Shown: positions 17,571-27,364, numbered from the stretch's first letter. The stretch: 58,091 bases of DNA from Saccharicrinis sp. (GCA_024635555.1 JAGXIO010000142.1:1-58091), one strand, 5' to 3'. Translations and numbers: made by a program. The notes: generated by a model from the letters alone, not told the origin.

Positions 17571-18470
17571 TTACTTAGATTCAGACGGCTTAAATTCTTT
17601 AATTTTTGGCATAGAAAAATAGCTCATTGAGGTAGTATCGTTAGGTTGGGAAACAGCAGCATGTGCGGCATGTTGTGCGATGGATGCTTCCGTTGGCGAC
17701 ATTCCTTGCGGAACAAATGGATTTCCTATCACATGACTTTGCACCAATTTCTCATACCAGGTACATGCGGCGGTATATCGCCCTATACCAAGACTCAGGT
17801 GATAACCATCCCTGCAAAAGTTGTCTCCTATAAAACTGGTTCTGCCATTTTGTACGGCCGTTCCTGCAGGTATAATAATGTCTATTTGTGTTTGTTCAGC
17901 AACCTGGTTTACCGTTGCGACAATCGCACGATACATTTGTTCCTGATTATTATTATAATTTACAAAACCCGAATGGGTTGAATTGGATGCATAAGCCCAA
18001 GTTTGATGTAACGCAAATTTTACCTTAGGGTTTATAGCTTCATCTTTTACATATTGAAGCAAATTGGTGAGGTATGGAAAATAAGTATCCATCTGACCGG
18101 AATTAGAACTTACTTGTTGAAACGTAATGACGTCCCATTTCTCATCTTTAAGGACTGTTGAAAGTTGTATATTTTCTGTAATGACCAATTCCCCATTAAC
18201 GATTTTTCTATACGAATAGGCGGGTAGGTTTCCTTGGGCATTATTCCAATGGGTTTCGAGCGAACATCCCCCAATATACATATTCCCAATAATCAGTTCA
18301 ACTCCGTCGGCCTCGGCCAAAGGACTCAAGTAAGATTCCACCGCATCGGCAGAGAAACTGTTCCCAATAGCCAAGATACGTATAGCATCCTGTGCCCCTA
18401 GACTGGCGGGTAGAAATAATAAAACAAAAACAAATCTAATTGTTACAAGCACTAATGCATTACTTTTCAT
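17571..18470 (-). CDS. Secreted SGNH-type hydrolase (DUF4886)
   Basis: 299 residues with a signal peptide (1-26). The first block RILAIGNSFSADAVE carries the nucleophile Ser of SGNH hydrolases (IGNSFS). GNMYIGGCSLETHW and VITFQQVSSNSG follow, and the C-terminal block DNFCRDGYHLSLGIGRYTAA carries the D..H pair. This is the DUF4886 pattern: probably an esterase acting in the periplasm, substrate unknown. The ATG overlaps the yqeY stop codon (ATGA, 18467-18470), so translation is likely coupled to the end of the dcw operon. A short piece of the same gene appears at 2061-2092. Confidence 0.82.
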   Translation of the reverse strand: MKSNALVLVTIRFVFVLLFLPASLGAQDAIRILAIGNSFSADAVESYLSPLAEADGVELIIGNMYIGGCSLETHWNNAQGNLPAYSYRKIVNGELVITENIQLSTVLKDEKWDVITFQQVSSNSGQMDTYFPYLTNLLQYVKDEAINPKVKFALHQTWAYASNSTHSGFVNYNNNQEQMYRAIVATVNQVAEQTQIDIIIPAGTAVQNGRTSFIGDNFCRDGYHLSLGIGRYTAACTWYEKLVQSHVIGNPFVPQGMSPTEASIAQHAAHAAVSQPNDTTSMSYFSMPKIKEFKPSESK

Positions 18471-18919
18471 GCGTTTAGTAGTTTTTTGACTAGGTCGGCA
18501 ATTTCTTTGCCATCGGCTTTTCCGGCCAATTGTTTGGATGCCATGCCCATTACTTTGCCCATTTCTTTGATAGAGTTAGCTCCCGATTTTTGGATGATAG
18601 CGGCCACTTCTTTTTCCAGTTCGGCACCGGTTATTTGTTGGGGCAGGTATTTTGCGATGACAGCTATTTCGGCATTTTCAGTTTCAGCAAGGTCTTCGCG
18701 ATTCTGCTCGGTGTAAATGGCAGCAGCATCTTTGCGTTGCTTTACCATCTTTTGCATTATTTTTACACCTACTTCATCGCTTACCTCGCCACCTGCACCT
18801 TCGGCAGTGCTTGCTTCTATTAACTCCTTTTTAATTCCACGCAAAGCTCCCAAAGCCACTTTATCTTTGGCTTTCATGGCGGTTTTTATATCCTCAGTTA
18901 TTGTTTCTGTTAGGGTCAT
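18467..18919 (-). CDS. yqeY: GatB/YqeY domain protein
   Basis: 150 residues, the usual full length. The helical YqeY signature runs throughout: TEDIKTAMKAKDKVALGALR, EVGVKIMQKMVKQRKDAA, IAVIAKYLPQQITGAELEKE, MGKVMGMASKQLAGKADGKE. The fold resembles the tail domain of GatB, the amidotransferase subunit, but a role for the free-standing protein is not firmly known. It follows ftsZ by about 145 bp on the same strand and overlaps the SGNH hydrolase start by four bases. Confidence 0.92.
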   Translation of the reverse strand: MTLTETITEDIKTAMKAKDKVALGALRGIKKELIEASTAEGAGGEVSDEVGVKIMQKMVKQRKDAAAIYTEQNREDLAETENAEIAVIAKYLPQQITGAELEKEVAAIIQKSGANSIKEMGKVMGMASKQLAGKADGKEIADLVKKLLNA

Positions 18920-18980
18920 GTTGTATGGTTTTAATAATATAGTGTTTTGAGAGATGATGTCAATTATGATTATACAATAC

Positions 18981-19064
18981 AGTGCGGGATTTCAGCCCTT
19001 TATGTGCAGCTTGTTCACAACATAGCCCTAAAGGACTATGCTTTTACAAAACGGGCTTTCAGCC
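18981..19064. repeat. Short palindromic spacer repeats after ftsZ
   Basis: The yqeY-ftsZ spacer holds GGGATTTCAGCCC, ATAGCCCTAAAGGACTAT and GGGCTTTCAGCCC in quick succession, each a small hairpin. They are probably a dispersed intergenic element, and may also slow transcription at the end of ftsZ. Confidence 0.45.
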
Positions 19065-20558
19065 CTAATCCACGTTATCGTGCAGATAGGGATTATCGCG
19101 AACAATTTTTGTTTTGCCGTCTTTTCCTTCGGCTATCGTGAAGCGCGACATTTTGTATTGGGCATCGTCATTTTCGGCCACCATTTCGCTTTGTCTGGTT
19201 TTTTTCCGTTTATAGGCAGGTACGTTTTCAAGTCGCTCAATATAACGATCATCTTCCAATTCATCGATAGAAATGGTGAAACGTTCGCCCACTCCATGGG
19301 CTATTTTATTTTGTGGATTGGTCGGCACATAATCCGGTTCTATATCACTCTCGGGCTTTTTGCGCGAGGAACCTTTATAAAAGAGGTTTATTCGCTCATC
19401 ACGTTCTCTTTCAATCTTATCAAAATCGATGACCCTGCTGGGCGCTTCTTCCGGATCTCCCAAGTCAAGCAACATGGGTTCCTCCTCTTCGTCCGCTACC
19501 TTTTTTTCTACCTTCACCTCCTCTTCCCCATCCAGCGAAAAACGCTCGATTTTAGGCTCGTTTCGATTAGAAAACTCAGCTATATTCTTGGTGTTAAAAC
19601 CTGTAGCAATAATGGTAACACTCACGTTATCTCCTAAAGTGATATCGCTACCCGTACCCCAGATAATAGAAGCACTTGCACCTACTGTCTCTTGCACAAA
19701 ATCGGTTACTTCGCCCACTTCGTCCATGGTTATTTCATCCACTCCGGATGTAATATTGAGTAGTATGTTACGGGCGCCTCTAATGTCGTTACTATTGAGC
19801 AAAGGTGATTCAAGGGCTTGTTGTATAGCCACCAGTGCTCTGTTTTCGCCTGATGCGAATGAACTACCCATTACCGATACGCCACTATCCTTCATCACTG
19901 TTTCTACATCAGCAAAGTCGACGTTTATATATCCGTGAACGGTAATTATCTCGGCTATTCCCTTGGCAGCGATAGATAAAACATCATCGGCTTTGGAGAA
20001 AGCATTGGAGAGTTTTAAGTCGCCATACATATCTCGCAGTTTTTCATTGTTGATGACCAACAACGAATCCACGTTTTTTTCCATCTCGGCAATACCATCG
20101 AGAGCTTGGTTTATTCTTAATTTACCCTCAAACTTAAAAGGTATGGTTACAATACCCACGGTAAGAATACCCATATCGCGGGCTGCCTTTGCTATAACAG
20201 GGGCGGCTCCGGTACCTGTTCCACCGCCCATACCAGCTGTTATAAAAACCATTTTAGTATTGTCCTGCAATACTCTTTCAATATCGGCCAAATTTTCAAT
20301 AGCGGCCTGCCTTCCCTTATCTGGTATATTGCCGGCACCGCGTCCTTGGGTTAGGGAATCGCCTAGCTGTATCTTTATGGGTACGGGACTATTCTCCAAT
20401 GCTTGCGCATCGGTATTACACACCATAAAGTTAACATCCTTTATGCCTTGTCCGTACATATGATTAACCGCATTGCTTCCTCCACCTCCAACACCAATCA
20501 CTTTTATTATACAATCCCGGTTTTGAGGTATATCGAAATTCATTAATTCCTCGCTCAT
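19065..20558 (-). CDS. ftsZ: Cell division GTPase FtsZ
   Basis: 497 residues. The tubulin-like GTPase core has VIGVGGGGSNAVNHM, the signature loop GMGGGTGTGAAPVIA, and the synergy loop GYINVDFADVETVM. The core ends near residue 320. A long acidic and charged linker (about 325-480) follows, longer than in E. coli but normal in Bacteroidota, and a C-terminal peptide ending DNPYLHDNVD that probably binds partners such as FtsA. FtsZ polymerises into the division ring. It lies 37 bp after ftsA in the dcw cluster. Confidence 0.97.
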   Translation of the reverse strand: MSEELMNFDIPQNRDCIIKVIGVGGGGSNAVNHMYGQGIKDVNFMVCNTDAQALENSPVPIKIQLGDSLTQGRGAGNIPDKGRQAAIENLADIERVLQDNTKMVFITAGMGGGTGTGAAPVIAKAARDMGILTVGIVTIPFKFEGKLRINQALDGIAEMEKNVDSLLVINNEKLRDMYGDLKLSNAFSKADDVLSIAAKGIAEIITVHGYINVDFADVETVMKDSGVSVMGSSFASGENRALVAIQQALESPLLNSNDIRGARNILLNITSGVDEITMDEVGEVTDFVQETVGASASIIWGTGSDITLGDNVSVTIIATGFNTKNIAEFSNRNEPKIERFSLDGEEEVKVEKKVADEEEEPMLLDLGDPEEAPSRVIDFDKIERERDERINLFYKGSSRKKPESDIEPDYVPTNPQNKIAHGVGERFTISIDELEDDRYIERLENVPAYKRKKTRQSEMVAENDDAQYKMSRFTIAEGKDGKTKIVRDNPYLHDNVD

Positions 20559-20595
20559 ATTGATCTTTATTTACATTAAAAAGATGCACTTTTCA

Positions 20596-21942
20596 TTACA
20601 TCTCAACATCCTTTTCGTCAAATATACCGGCAAAGGTCTTTTTAATACTACCAAAAAGATCGCCGGTAGTGTATTCTGGTTTTTCTCTACGTTTCTTTTC
20701 CTTTCGCGCAGCAGTCTCCCCTGCCGGGGTCTGTACTTTGTTGTTCATTACATCTTCGTCGAACAACTTTTGCTCTATCACTTTTTTAACCGGATTATCA
20801 ATGGCGCTCAACAACAAACCAATACTTGTTGCATACATAGGTTTGGCAACCTCCACTAAATTACTACCAGCTAAATATTTGTTAGGAATGCCCAAACGCA
20901 CCTCTAAACCTGTTCGATACTTGATAAGCTGTGGTAGATTTTTCAAAAGTGCACCACCTCCGGTAATAACGATACCCGCCCCTAGCTTGTCGTAAAGTTT
21001 AGAGTATTCAATTTGATACATCACGTAATCCACTATTTCTTCCATACGTGCCTGAATAATATAGGCCAACGATTTAAAGGAAATTTCCTTGGGTTCCCAT
21101 CCTTCGATACCGGGAATAGTAACCACTTTATCTTCACGTTCCAGATCGCCCAACGCCGATCCGAACTGTGTTTTTAATGATTCGGCTTGTTTTTGCAGCA
21201 CGCCGCAACCCTCTTTAATATCGGAAGTCACCACGTTACCTCCAAAAGGAATTACAGCGGTATGGCGGATTACGCCATCGTAAAATATGGCCACATCGGT
21301 GGTACCACCCCCTATGTCAACCAAAACCACGCCGGCCTCTTTTTCTTCGGCAGTAAGCACAGAGCGTGCTGATGCCATAGGTTCGAGTATCAGATGATTT
21401 AGTTTTAGACCCACACGATTAATGCATTTTTCGATATTGTTAACCGAGAGCACCCTACCCAAAACAACATGATAATTCCCCTCCAAACGGCGACCCGACA
21501 TTCCAATGGGCATTCGCACACCCGTTTCGTTATCTACCACATAATCCTGCGAAAATACGTGCAGGATATTTTCCCCTGCTTCCAATGGAATCTTAAAGTT
21601 ATCACTATACATCTGATCCAGATCATATTGCGTAATCTCCTGGTTGATTTCGATATAGCGAATACCTTTATTTTGCAAACTCTTGATATGCTGGCCTGCA
21701 ATACCTACGTAAACCTCGTAAAGTTTAACGCCATGCTTGGCTTCCACGTTAAAAACCAGTTCTTTAATGGCATTTACTGTTTCGTCGATATTGAGCACAA
21801 CCCCCCTTTTGATACCCGTAGAAACCACCTTTTCGATGCCTATTACGTGCAACTTTCCGTCCTCGCCCTTTCGTCCAACAACAGCTACAATTTTGGTGGT
21901 ACCGATATCGATAGCAGCAATTAGATTGGATTTTTCACTCAT
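20596..21942 (-). CDS. ftsA: Cell division protein FtsA
   Basis: 448 residues of the actin-like FtsA family: IAAIDIGTTKIVAVVG (phosphate 1), the SHS2/1C insertion, VVLVDIGGGTTDVAIF (phosphate 2) and GAGIVITGGGALLKNL (adenosine site). The C-terminus GSIKKTFAGIFDEKDVEM is a plausible amphipathic membrane-targeting helix, as in other FtsA proteins. It anchors FtsZ filaments to the inner membrane. It starts four bases before the ftsQ stop codon region, so the genes are tightly packed. Confidence 0.96.
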   Translation of the reverse strand: MSEKSNLIAAIDIGTTKIVAVVGRKGEDGKLHVIGIEKVVSTGIKRGVVLNIDETVNAIKELVFNVEAKHGVKLYEVYVGIAGQHIKSLQNKGIRYIEINQEITQYDLDQMYSDNFKIPLEAGENILHVFSQDYVVDNETGVRMPIGMSGRRLEGNYHVVLGRVLSVNNIEKCINRVGLKLNHLILEPMASARSVLTAEEKEAGVVLVDIGGGTTDVAIFYDGVIRHTAVIPFGGNVVTSDIKEGCGVLQKQAESLKTQFGSALGDLEREDKVVTIPGIEGWEPKEISFKSLAYIIQARMEEIVDYVMYQIEYSKLYDKLGAGIVITGGGALLKNLPQLIKYRTGLEVRLGIPNKYLAGSNLVEVAKPMYATSIGLLLSAIDNPVKKVIEQKLFDEDVMNNKVQTPAGETAARKEKKRREKPEYTTGDLFGSIKKTFAGIFDEKDVEM

Positions 21943-21946
21943 GATA

Positions 21947-22678
21947 TTATCTTTTTGTACAAATTATTTGACCTTCAAATTTTACATTAATCTCACTATA
22001 GTTATTCCATTCGCGTGGATGGAGACCCTTTGTATAAAGGGCATAGAGCTTCTTCATTTTATAGGCAAAATCATCGGGCTTACCAAAGTGAATAATTTGG
22101 TCGCCCACACGGGGAGCCAATGTAAGCTCCGCATTGCTCTCTACATATATCTGCTCTATCTGCGCATTCCAAAACTCATTTTCATTGATGTATCTAGCCA
22201 GTTCTAACACTTCGTTTAAACTATCCAGCACGTTAACGTGGCCACTAATGATAAGCACATGGGCAGTATAATTACTGAATAGTGGCATTTTTTTGCCCTC
22301 CTCATCAATATAATACGAAGTAAATCCCGAAAACACCCTACACATCGGCTTTCGCTGAGTCAACTCCACATTTAATCTTCCCCCAACGGTGTAATATGCC
22401 TCACAGCCATAAATAGCTTCATGCTTTTTTATAAACGCCTCAATTTCCTCACAACCTATCGACCCTATTTTATTTCCTAAAATTTCAGGATATTTTTTCA
22501 AAACAAGCTTTTGTATCTGTTTTGAATTGACAAATCCCGACTCAATACTATCGCTTACAACCACACGCATATCGGCGCACACCACCTGCTTTTTACTTTT
22601 AGAAACAAAAGCCGACAATACCGGAAAGTAAGCTATCACCAATACCCAAAGTATTATATTTTTAATTTTTCCTATCAT
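21947..22678 (-). CDS. ftsQ: Cell division protein FtsQ/DivIB
   Basis: About 243 residues when started at ATG 22676-22678 (MIGKIKN); an upstream TTG at 22694-22696 is possible but less likely. One transmembrane segment follows the start (IILWVLVIAYFPVLSAFV), then a POTRA-like part (ADMRVVVSDSIESGFVNSKQ, VLKKYPEILGNKIGSI) and the FtsQ domain (VELTQRKPMCRVF, YYIDEEGKKMPLF). FtsQ links early and late division proteins in the periplasm. Sequence identity in this family is low; the position between murC and ftsA makes the call firm. Confidence 0.88.
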   Translation of the reverse strand: MIGKIKNIILWVLVIAYFPVLSAFVSKSKKQVVCADMRVVVSDSIESGFVNSKQIQKLVLKKYPEILGNKIGSIGCEEIEAFIKKHEAIYGCEAYYTVGGRLNVELTQRKPMCRVFSGFTSYYIDEEGKKMPLFSNYTAHVLIISGHVNVLDSLNEVLELARYINENEFWNAQIEQIYVESNAELTLAPRVGDQIIHFGKPDDFAYKMKKLYALYTKGLHPREWNNYSEINVKFEGQIICTKR

Positions 22679-22861
22679 TTTTCTTACTCCATCCAAACGG
22701 CCTAAATATATCCTAATAATATGTATTTTAACGAATTAAAACATGCTTATTTATAAACAATTACCCTATTTTTATTAACCGATAAATATTGTCCATTAAG
22801 CGTCCATTAAGAGATTTGCAAACCCAAATCCAGGCATTAACTGCCTTAGTTTTGTGCCAAA

Positions 22862-24235
22862 TCATTTTAAATCTTCCACCACTTTATCAATTTCTTTATC
22901 GATATCGCCGGCACCCATCATTAATAAAACTTCGGGCTTAAGTTGTTTTATATTGTTGATAAGTTCTTTTTTTGTACTCAATATTTTCACTGGCAACTGC
23001 ACCAGATTCATTATCATCTGAGCATTTACCCCTGCAATAGGTTCTTCGCGTGCCGGATAGATATCTAACAAAATAAGATCGTCCAAGAGGCTCAGGCTTT
23101 CGGCAAACTCGCGATGAAAATCGTTGGTGCGCGAAAACAAATGTGGCTGAAATACCCCTGTTAGTTTTTTATGCGGATACAATGCCCTAACCGATTTAAC
23201 GGTGGCTTTTATCTCCTCGGGATGATGTGCATAATCATCTATCAACACCAAATCGTCGCGCTTGATACGATAATCGAATCTACGCCTTACCCCTTTAAAC
23301 TGAGGCAACGATGCGCGTATCTCCTCGTCGGCCACCCCTACCAGATGAGCTGCCGAACATGCGCCCACTGCATTTTCTACATTTACCAATCCAGGGATTC
23401 CTACCCTTATATTTGTAATAATCCGCTCAGGTGTATGCAAATCGAATTGATACAAACCATTGGAAAGCTGCAAGTTTTCGGCATAATAATCGGCTGACCG
23501 ATTATTCAGCGAATAACTAAAATGTTTGACCTCATCGGGCACTTTAAACGTTAAATCTATTTCCTTTTTGGTGAGCAGCACACCATTAGGCTTTACCAAG
23601 GCGGCAAACTCACAAAAAGATTCTTTAACATGCGAATCATCGCCATAGATATCCAGATGATCGGCATCGGCGGATGTTATCAGCGCTAGATATGGCCTAA
23701 GCCTTAAAAATGATCTGTCGTACTCATCCGCTTCCAACACCACATAATCCGATGCTTCGGCAAGCAATAAGTTTGTTTTATAGTTTTGGGATACCCCACC
23801 CAAAAAAGCACTACAATCCACCGCCGACTCTTTTAACAGATAGGCTATCATGGTACTTACCGTTGTTTTACCGTGGGTACCTGCCACACAAATACCCTTT
23901 TGCAGATAGGTAAGCAAGCCCAATACCTCGGAGCGTTTTTTAACAGTAAATAAATGTTCCTTAAAATAATTCAGTTGTAAATGGTTGCCGGGCACGGCTG
24001 GGGTATATACAATCAAAGTGCTAATTTGGTTTTTATATTCCTCAGTGATAAGCGACACATTATCCTCGAAATAAATTAATATCCCCTCCTTTTCCATTTC
24101 TGTTGTAAGCAAGGTGGGGGTGCGATCGTAACCGGATACCGCATACCCCATGGCCTTGAAATAACGTGCCAAGGCACTCATCCCAATACCACCAATTCCG
24201 ATAAAATAAACACTTTTTACCTTACTAAAATCCAT
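22862..24235 (-). CDS. murC: UDP-N-acetylmuramate-L-alanine ligase MurC
   Basis: 457 residues, normal length. N-terminal Rossmann motif YFIGIGGIGMSALARYF, ATP loop GICVAGTHGKTTVSTM, then VVLEADEYDRSF, DADHLDIYG and the C-terminal domain LIDDYAHHPEEIKATV with GVFQPHLFSRT. MurC adds L-alanine to UDP-MurNAc in the cytoplasm, the first step of the peptide stem. It lies five bases after murG and about 165 bp before ftsQ. Confidence 0.97.
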   Translation of the reverse strand: MDFSKVKSVYFIGIGGIGMSALARYFKAMGYAVSGYDRTPTLLTTEMEKEGILIYFEDNVSLITEEYKNQISTLIVYTPAVPGNHLQLNYFKEHLFTVKKRSEVLGLLTYLQKGICVAGTHGKTTVSTMIAYLLKESAVDCSAFLGGVSQNYKTNLLLAEASDYVVLEADEYDRSFLRLRPYLALITSADADHLDIYGDDSHVKESFCEFAALVKPNGVLLTKKEIDLTFKVPDEVKHFSYSLNNRSADYYAENLQLSNGLYQFDLHTPERIITNIRVGIPGLVNVENAVGACSAAHLVGVADEEIRASLPQFKGVRRRFDYRIKRDDLVLIDDYAHHPEEIKATVKSVRALYPHKKLTGVFQPHLFSRTNDFHREFAESLSLLDDLILLDIYPAREEPIAGVNAQMIMNLVQLPVKILSTKKELINNIKQLKPEVLLMMGAGDIDKEIDKVVEDLK

Positions 24236-24240
24236 ACTCC

Positions 24241-25326
24241 TTATTTATTAACTAATCTGAACAATTCCTCTACAATTACTTTGGCCGCATCCGGCATGGC
24301 AAATTTATTCACATTATTTTTTAGTTGTGCCAATCGCTTTTCATCCTTAACCAAACTCAATATTTTATGTACCAACTCGGCCGACACTTGTTTATCTTCC
24401 ACCATTTCCGCAGCATCTTCCTTCACCAAAGCCATGGCATTTTTAGTTTGATGATCTTCGGACACGTTGGGCGAAGGTACAAAAAGTGCCGCTTTACCCA
24501 GTAGTGCAATTTCCGATATCACTGATGCTCCGGCTCTAGAAACCACAACGTCGGCCAACGCAAAGGCAGCTTCCATCCTATCCACAAAAGCCATCAATTT
24601 GATGTTATCATTTTCGGGCACGGCATCCTTCATCTCGCGATAATAATACTTACCCGTTTGCCAAATTACTTGCACGTTCTCTTTCACCAGTTGATCGTAA
24701 CCGGCCAACATCCCTTGATTTATTGTTCGAGCGCCCAAACTACCTCCGGTAACAAAAACTACTTTTTTATCGGGGTCGAGGCCAAAATATTTTGCAGCAT
24801 CCTCCCGTGTGATTGCCTGCAATAAATTACTACGAATAGGGTTACCCGTTAATATTATTTTTGATGCCGGAAAAAATCGCTCCATCCCGGGATAGGCAAC
24901 ACAAATTTTGCTCACTTTTTTTGATAGTATCCGGTTTGTTAAGCCGGGGAACGAATTCTGCTCCTGAATGATGGTTGGTATGTTTCTGTTGCTTGCAACC
25001 CTCAAAACCGGACCGCTGGCATAACCTCCCACACCCACAACTGCATCGGGCTTAAACTGCCGTACTATGTTGCGCGCTTTTATCATACTATCAATTAATT
25101 TAAAAACGAAGCTCACATTTTTAAAAGTTAACCTACGCTGAAAACCAGCAACGGGCAGGCCTACAATCTCATATCCCGCCGCAGGCACCTTTTCCATCTC
25201 CATCTTACCTTCGGCACCCACAAAAAGTATTTCAACCGTTGGGTCGGCTTGCTTAAGTGCATTTGCTATGGATATGGCCGGAAAAATATGTCCGCCGGTA
25301 CCTCCTCCGCTGATGATTACTCTCAT
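24241..25326 (-). CDS. murG: UDP-GlcNAc:lipid I N-acetylglucosaminyltransferase MurG
   Basis: 361 residues. ISGGGTGGHIFPAISIA is the N-terminal glycine loop; GVGGYASGPVLRVA, PTIIQEQNSFPGLTNR and ILTGNPIR follow, and VVSRAGASVISEIALLGK with SEDHQTKNAMAL form the UDP-GlcNAc site of the C-terminal domain. MurG makes lipid II at the cytoplasmic face of the inner membrane. It precedes murC by five bases. The spacer to ftsW (25327-25505) contains short tandem-like ATAGACAATTAGACAA strings. Confidence 0.97.
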   Translation of the reverse strand: MRVIISGGGTGGHIFPAISIANALKQADPTVEILFVGAEGKMEMEKVPAAGYEIVGLPVAGFQRRLTFKNVSFVFKLIDSMIKARNIVRQFKPDAVVGVGGYASGPVLRVASNRNIPTIIQEQNSFPGLTNRILSKKVSKICVAYPGMERFFPASKIILTGNPIRSNLLQAITREDAAKYFGLDPDKKVVFVTGGSLGARTINQGMLAGYDQLVKENVQVIWQTGKYYYREMKDAVPENDNIKLMAFVDRMEAAFALADVVVSRAGASVISEIALLGKAALFVPSPNVSEDHQTKNAMALVKEDAAEMVEDKQVSAELVHKILSLVKDEKRLAQLKNNVNKFAMPDAAKVIVEELFRLVNK

Positions 25327-25505
25327 TTTTTTTTAGATAATAGACGTTTAGACAAAAGACAATTAGACAAAAGTATCCAGTATCAAGATTTTGAGACATG
25401 ACACATGAGACATGACACAAAAGAAAATAGACAATTAAACAAAACTGTTTTCATAAATATAAACTATCGTTTTATGTGTGTGCAAAAATTAAAAATTCAT
25501 CCATT

Positions 25506-26687
25506 TTACGCATCCACTGTCGCGACTTTTTCCTTTAAGCGCTGGGCTTCTTCCATATTATTTCGGCTCACGGCCAATACTGCTCCCATGGAAATACATG
25601 TAAACAAAATAGATGTTCCTCCCATACTCACAAGTGGCAAGGGCTGTCCGGTTACTGGAAAAATACCAACCGCTACGCCCATATTAAAAAATGCCTGAAA
25701 CAACAAGAGGTATGATAATCCAATGGCCAAAAATGCAGGGAAAGTTCGGAGACTCCCTCGCACAACCACGCCAACTCTATACAGGAAAACCATATAACAC
25801 ATGACTACCACGAATGCGCCAAATAAGCCCCACTCCTCCACGATGATGGCAAAAATAAAATCGCTGTAGGGGTGCGGCAAAAAATTGCGCTGTATACTAT
25901 TTCCAGGGCCTTTTCCAAAAAAACCGCCCGTGGCCACAGCCATTTGTGCCTGTCGCGACTGGTAGTTGCCTTCCGTCACTTGATCGTCGTCGTTCCAAAA
26001 ACGCTCAACACGGGCTTTCCAAGTTTCTGCACGATGCAAACCGGGCAGATAGGGCGACAACCAAATTAGCGCACCTACCAACAAAATCACCACCACGCCT
26101 GTACCTAATAGATATTTAAAGGGCACACGCCCTATAAACATCAACACAAGAGAGGTAAAGCCAATGAGGAAGGCGGTTGAAAAATTCTCGGTAAAAATAA
26201 GGGCACAAACCAGACCTACATAAAACATGATTGGCCTAAATGCTTCCTTGGCACCCAACTGCTCATCCTGATGTCGGGCCAGCGTGCGAGCTATATAAAT
26301 AATCAGGGCTATTTTGGCCACCTCCGAAGGCTGGAATGACAATCCAATACCGGGAACCGTAAGCCAGCGCGATGCCTGGTTAAGACTCATTCCGGTAACC
26401 AATGTTACTGCCAACAAACCTAATGAAACCCATAAGGCAACCGTAGCATATCTGGCAAACACACGATAGTTCATTTGATGAATCCATAACATCAAAAGCA
26501 TACCCACAAATAAAAAGGCAAGGTGCTTTACCATGTAATAATAGGTATTACCTCCTTGCATTCTGTATGCCAGTGAGCCTGTGGCGCTATACACCGCCAG
26601 CAACGATATAGCCGCCAAAACAGCTATTACCCCCCATAATATAGGGTCGCCTTTAAAGTATTTTTGTAAGGTTGCTCTTATTCCCAT
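25506..26687 (-). CDS. ftsW: Lipid II polymerase / division protein FtsW
   Basis: 393 residues with about ten transmembrane segments, the SEDS family pattern. Motifs: GSLAYRMQGGNTYYYMVKH near the start, WLTVPGIGLSFQPSEVAKIA, TENFSTAFLIG, the loop NSIQRNFLPHPYSDFIFAII, EEWGLFG and the final PVTGQPLPLVSMGGTSILF. It polymerises glycan strands at the septum with its partner FtsI, encoded upstream in the same cluster. The C-terminus is short and charged (NNMEEAQRLKEKVATVDA). A foreign-looking KilA-N gene separates it from murD. Confidence 0.96.
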   Translation of the reverse strand: MGIRATLQKYFKGDPILWGVIAVLAAISLLAVYSATGSLAYRMQGGNTYYYMVKHLAFLFVGMLLMLWIHQMNYRVFARYATVALWVSLGLLAVTLVTGMSLNQASRWLTVPGIGLSFQPSEVAKIALIIYIARTLARHQDEQLGAKEAFRPIMFYVGLVCALIFTENFSTAFLIGFTSLVLMFIGRVPFKYLLGTGVVVILLVGALIWLSPYLPGLHRAETWKARVERFWNDDDQVTEGNYQSRQAQMAVATGGFFGKGPGNSIQRNFLPHPYSDFIFAIIVEEWGLFGAFVVVMCYMVFLYRVGVVVRGSLRTFPAFLAIGLSYLLLFQAFFNMGVAVGIFPVTGQPLPLVSMGGTSILFTCISMGAVLAVSRNNMEEAQRLKEKVATVDA

Positions 26688-26704
26688 TTTCTTTGTTCTT
26701 TAAT

Positions 26705-26747
26705 CCTATTCTAAACTCGTTGCAAAACAACATTGCAGTTTTAACAA
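26705..26747. repeat. Imperfect direct repeat, left flank of the KilA-N gene
   Basis: CCTATTCTAAA, then about nine variable bases, then CAAAACAACATTGCAGTTTT and AACAA. It matches 27410-27451 in the same orientation apart from the variable middle and a few indels. It overlaps the last codons of the KilA-N reading frame. Confidence 0.6.
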
Positions 26748-27364
26748 TTTTGATCTGAAACTAAAATATTTGTTTCTACACCAAAACCTACCATAAGGCA
26801 TATATTGTTGGCGCTTCGCAGATTATTTTTATAATTTTTATCTGGGACAATAAAGTTTTTAATTGCCTCCGTATGAAAATAGTAATTAGTTTTACTCAAT
26901 ATTCTTTTGACGTTCCATTCTAGATTATATTGATTGGTTTCAACTTCTTTTAATCTTTGATATTCAGTAATTAAATAAAGTTTGAAAGTTGGGCTAATCC
27001 ATGATGCAAATTCAAACGCAATGTCTTTGTGTGCAAAAGTCCCTCCGTACCTTCCGGCTTTTGAAATTATTCCAATTGAATTTGTTGCTTCAATCCACCT
27101 TTTAGGAGTGAGAGTAAAGCTATTTGAGCCGGATTCATTTCTAAAGGCATCGAATTCGATGCTTTTAAAGTGGGGGTTTTTCAATTGCTCCCAAAGTCCT
27201 AAAAATTCGATCGTGCTCCTTGTTCTCATCCAGTTCTGAATGATGTAATTTGTCCTTTCAGAATCACGGAATTTTGCCATATCAGTCAGAGAAATAAATT
27301 CTTCTTCATTTTGTTTATAAAGTACAACTTCTAACTCATTAACATTCAATTTAGTTTTACTCAT
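26741..27364 (-). CDS. KilA-N domain protein inserted in the dcw cluster
   Basis: 207 residues. The KilA-N DNA-binding domain spans about 12-125: DSERTNYIIQNWMRTRSTIE, FLGLWEQLKNPHFKSIEFD, SNSFTLTPKRWIEATNSIGI and GRYGGTFAHKDIAFEFASWI. KilA-N proteins are typical of phages and mobile islands. Chromosomal relatives I recall are somewhat longer, with a helical C-terminus starting near IKNFIVP; this one ends early in NNICLMVGFGVETNI, so it may be truncated. It is the only non-division gene between mraZ and ftsZ and is flanked by imperfect direct repeats, both signs of insertion. Confidence 0.82.
   Translation of the reverse strand: MSKTKLNVNELEVVLYKQNEEEFISLTDMAKFRDSERTNYIIQNWMRTRSTIEFLGLWEQLKNPHFKSIEFDAFRNESGSNSFTLTPKRWIEATNSIGIISKAGRYGGTFAHKDIAFEFASWISPTFKLYLITEYQRLKEVETNQYNLEWNVKRILSKTNYYFHTEAIKNFIVPDKNYKNNLRSANNICLMVGFGVETNILVSDQNC

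Noticed and set aside
19038-19637. 199-residue ORF antisense to ftsZ
   Set aside because: Mirror of a highly conserved gene; long antisense frames are common opposite such genes.
21469-22207. Plus-strand ORFs opposite ftsA and ftsQ
   Set aside because: Shadows of ftsA/ftsQ; composition follows the complement of those genes.
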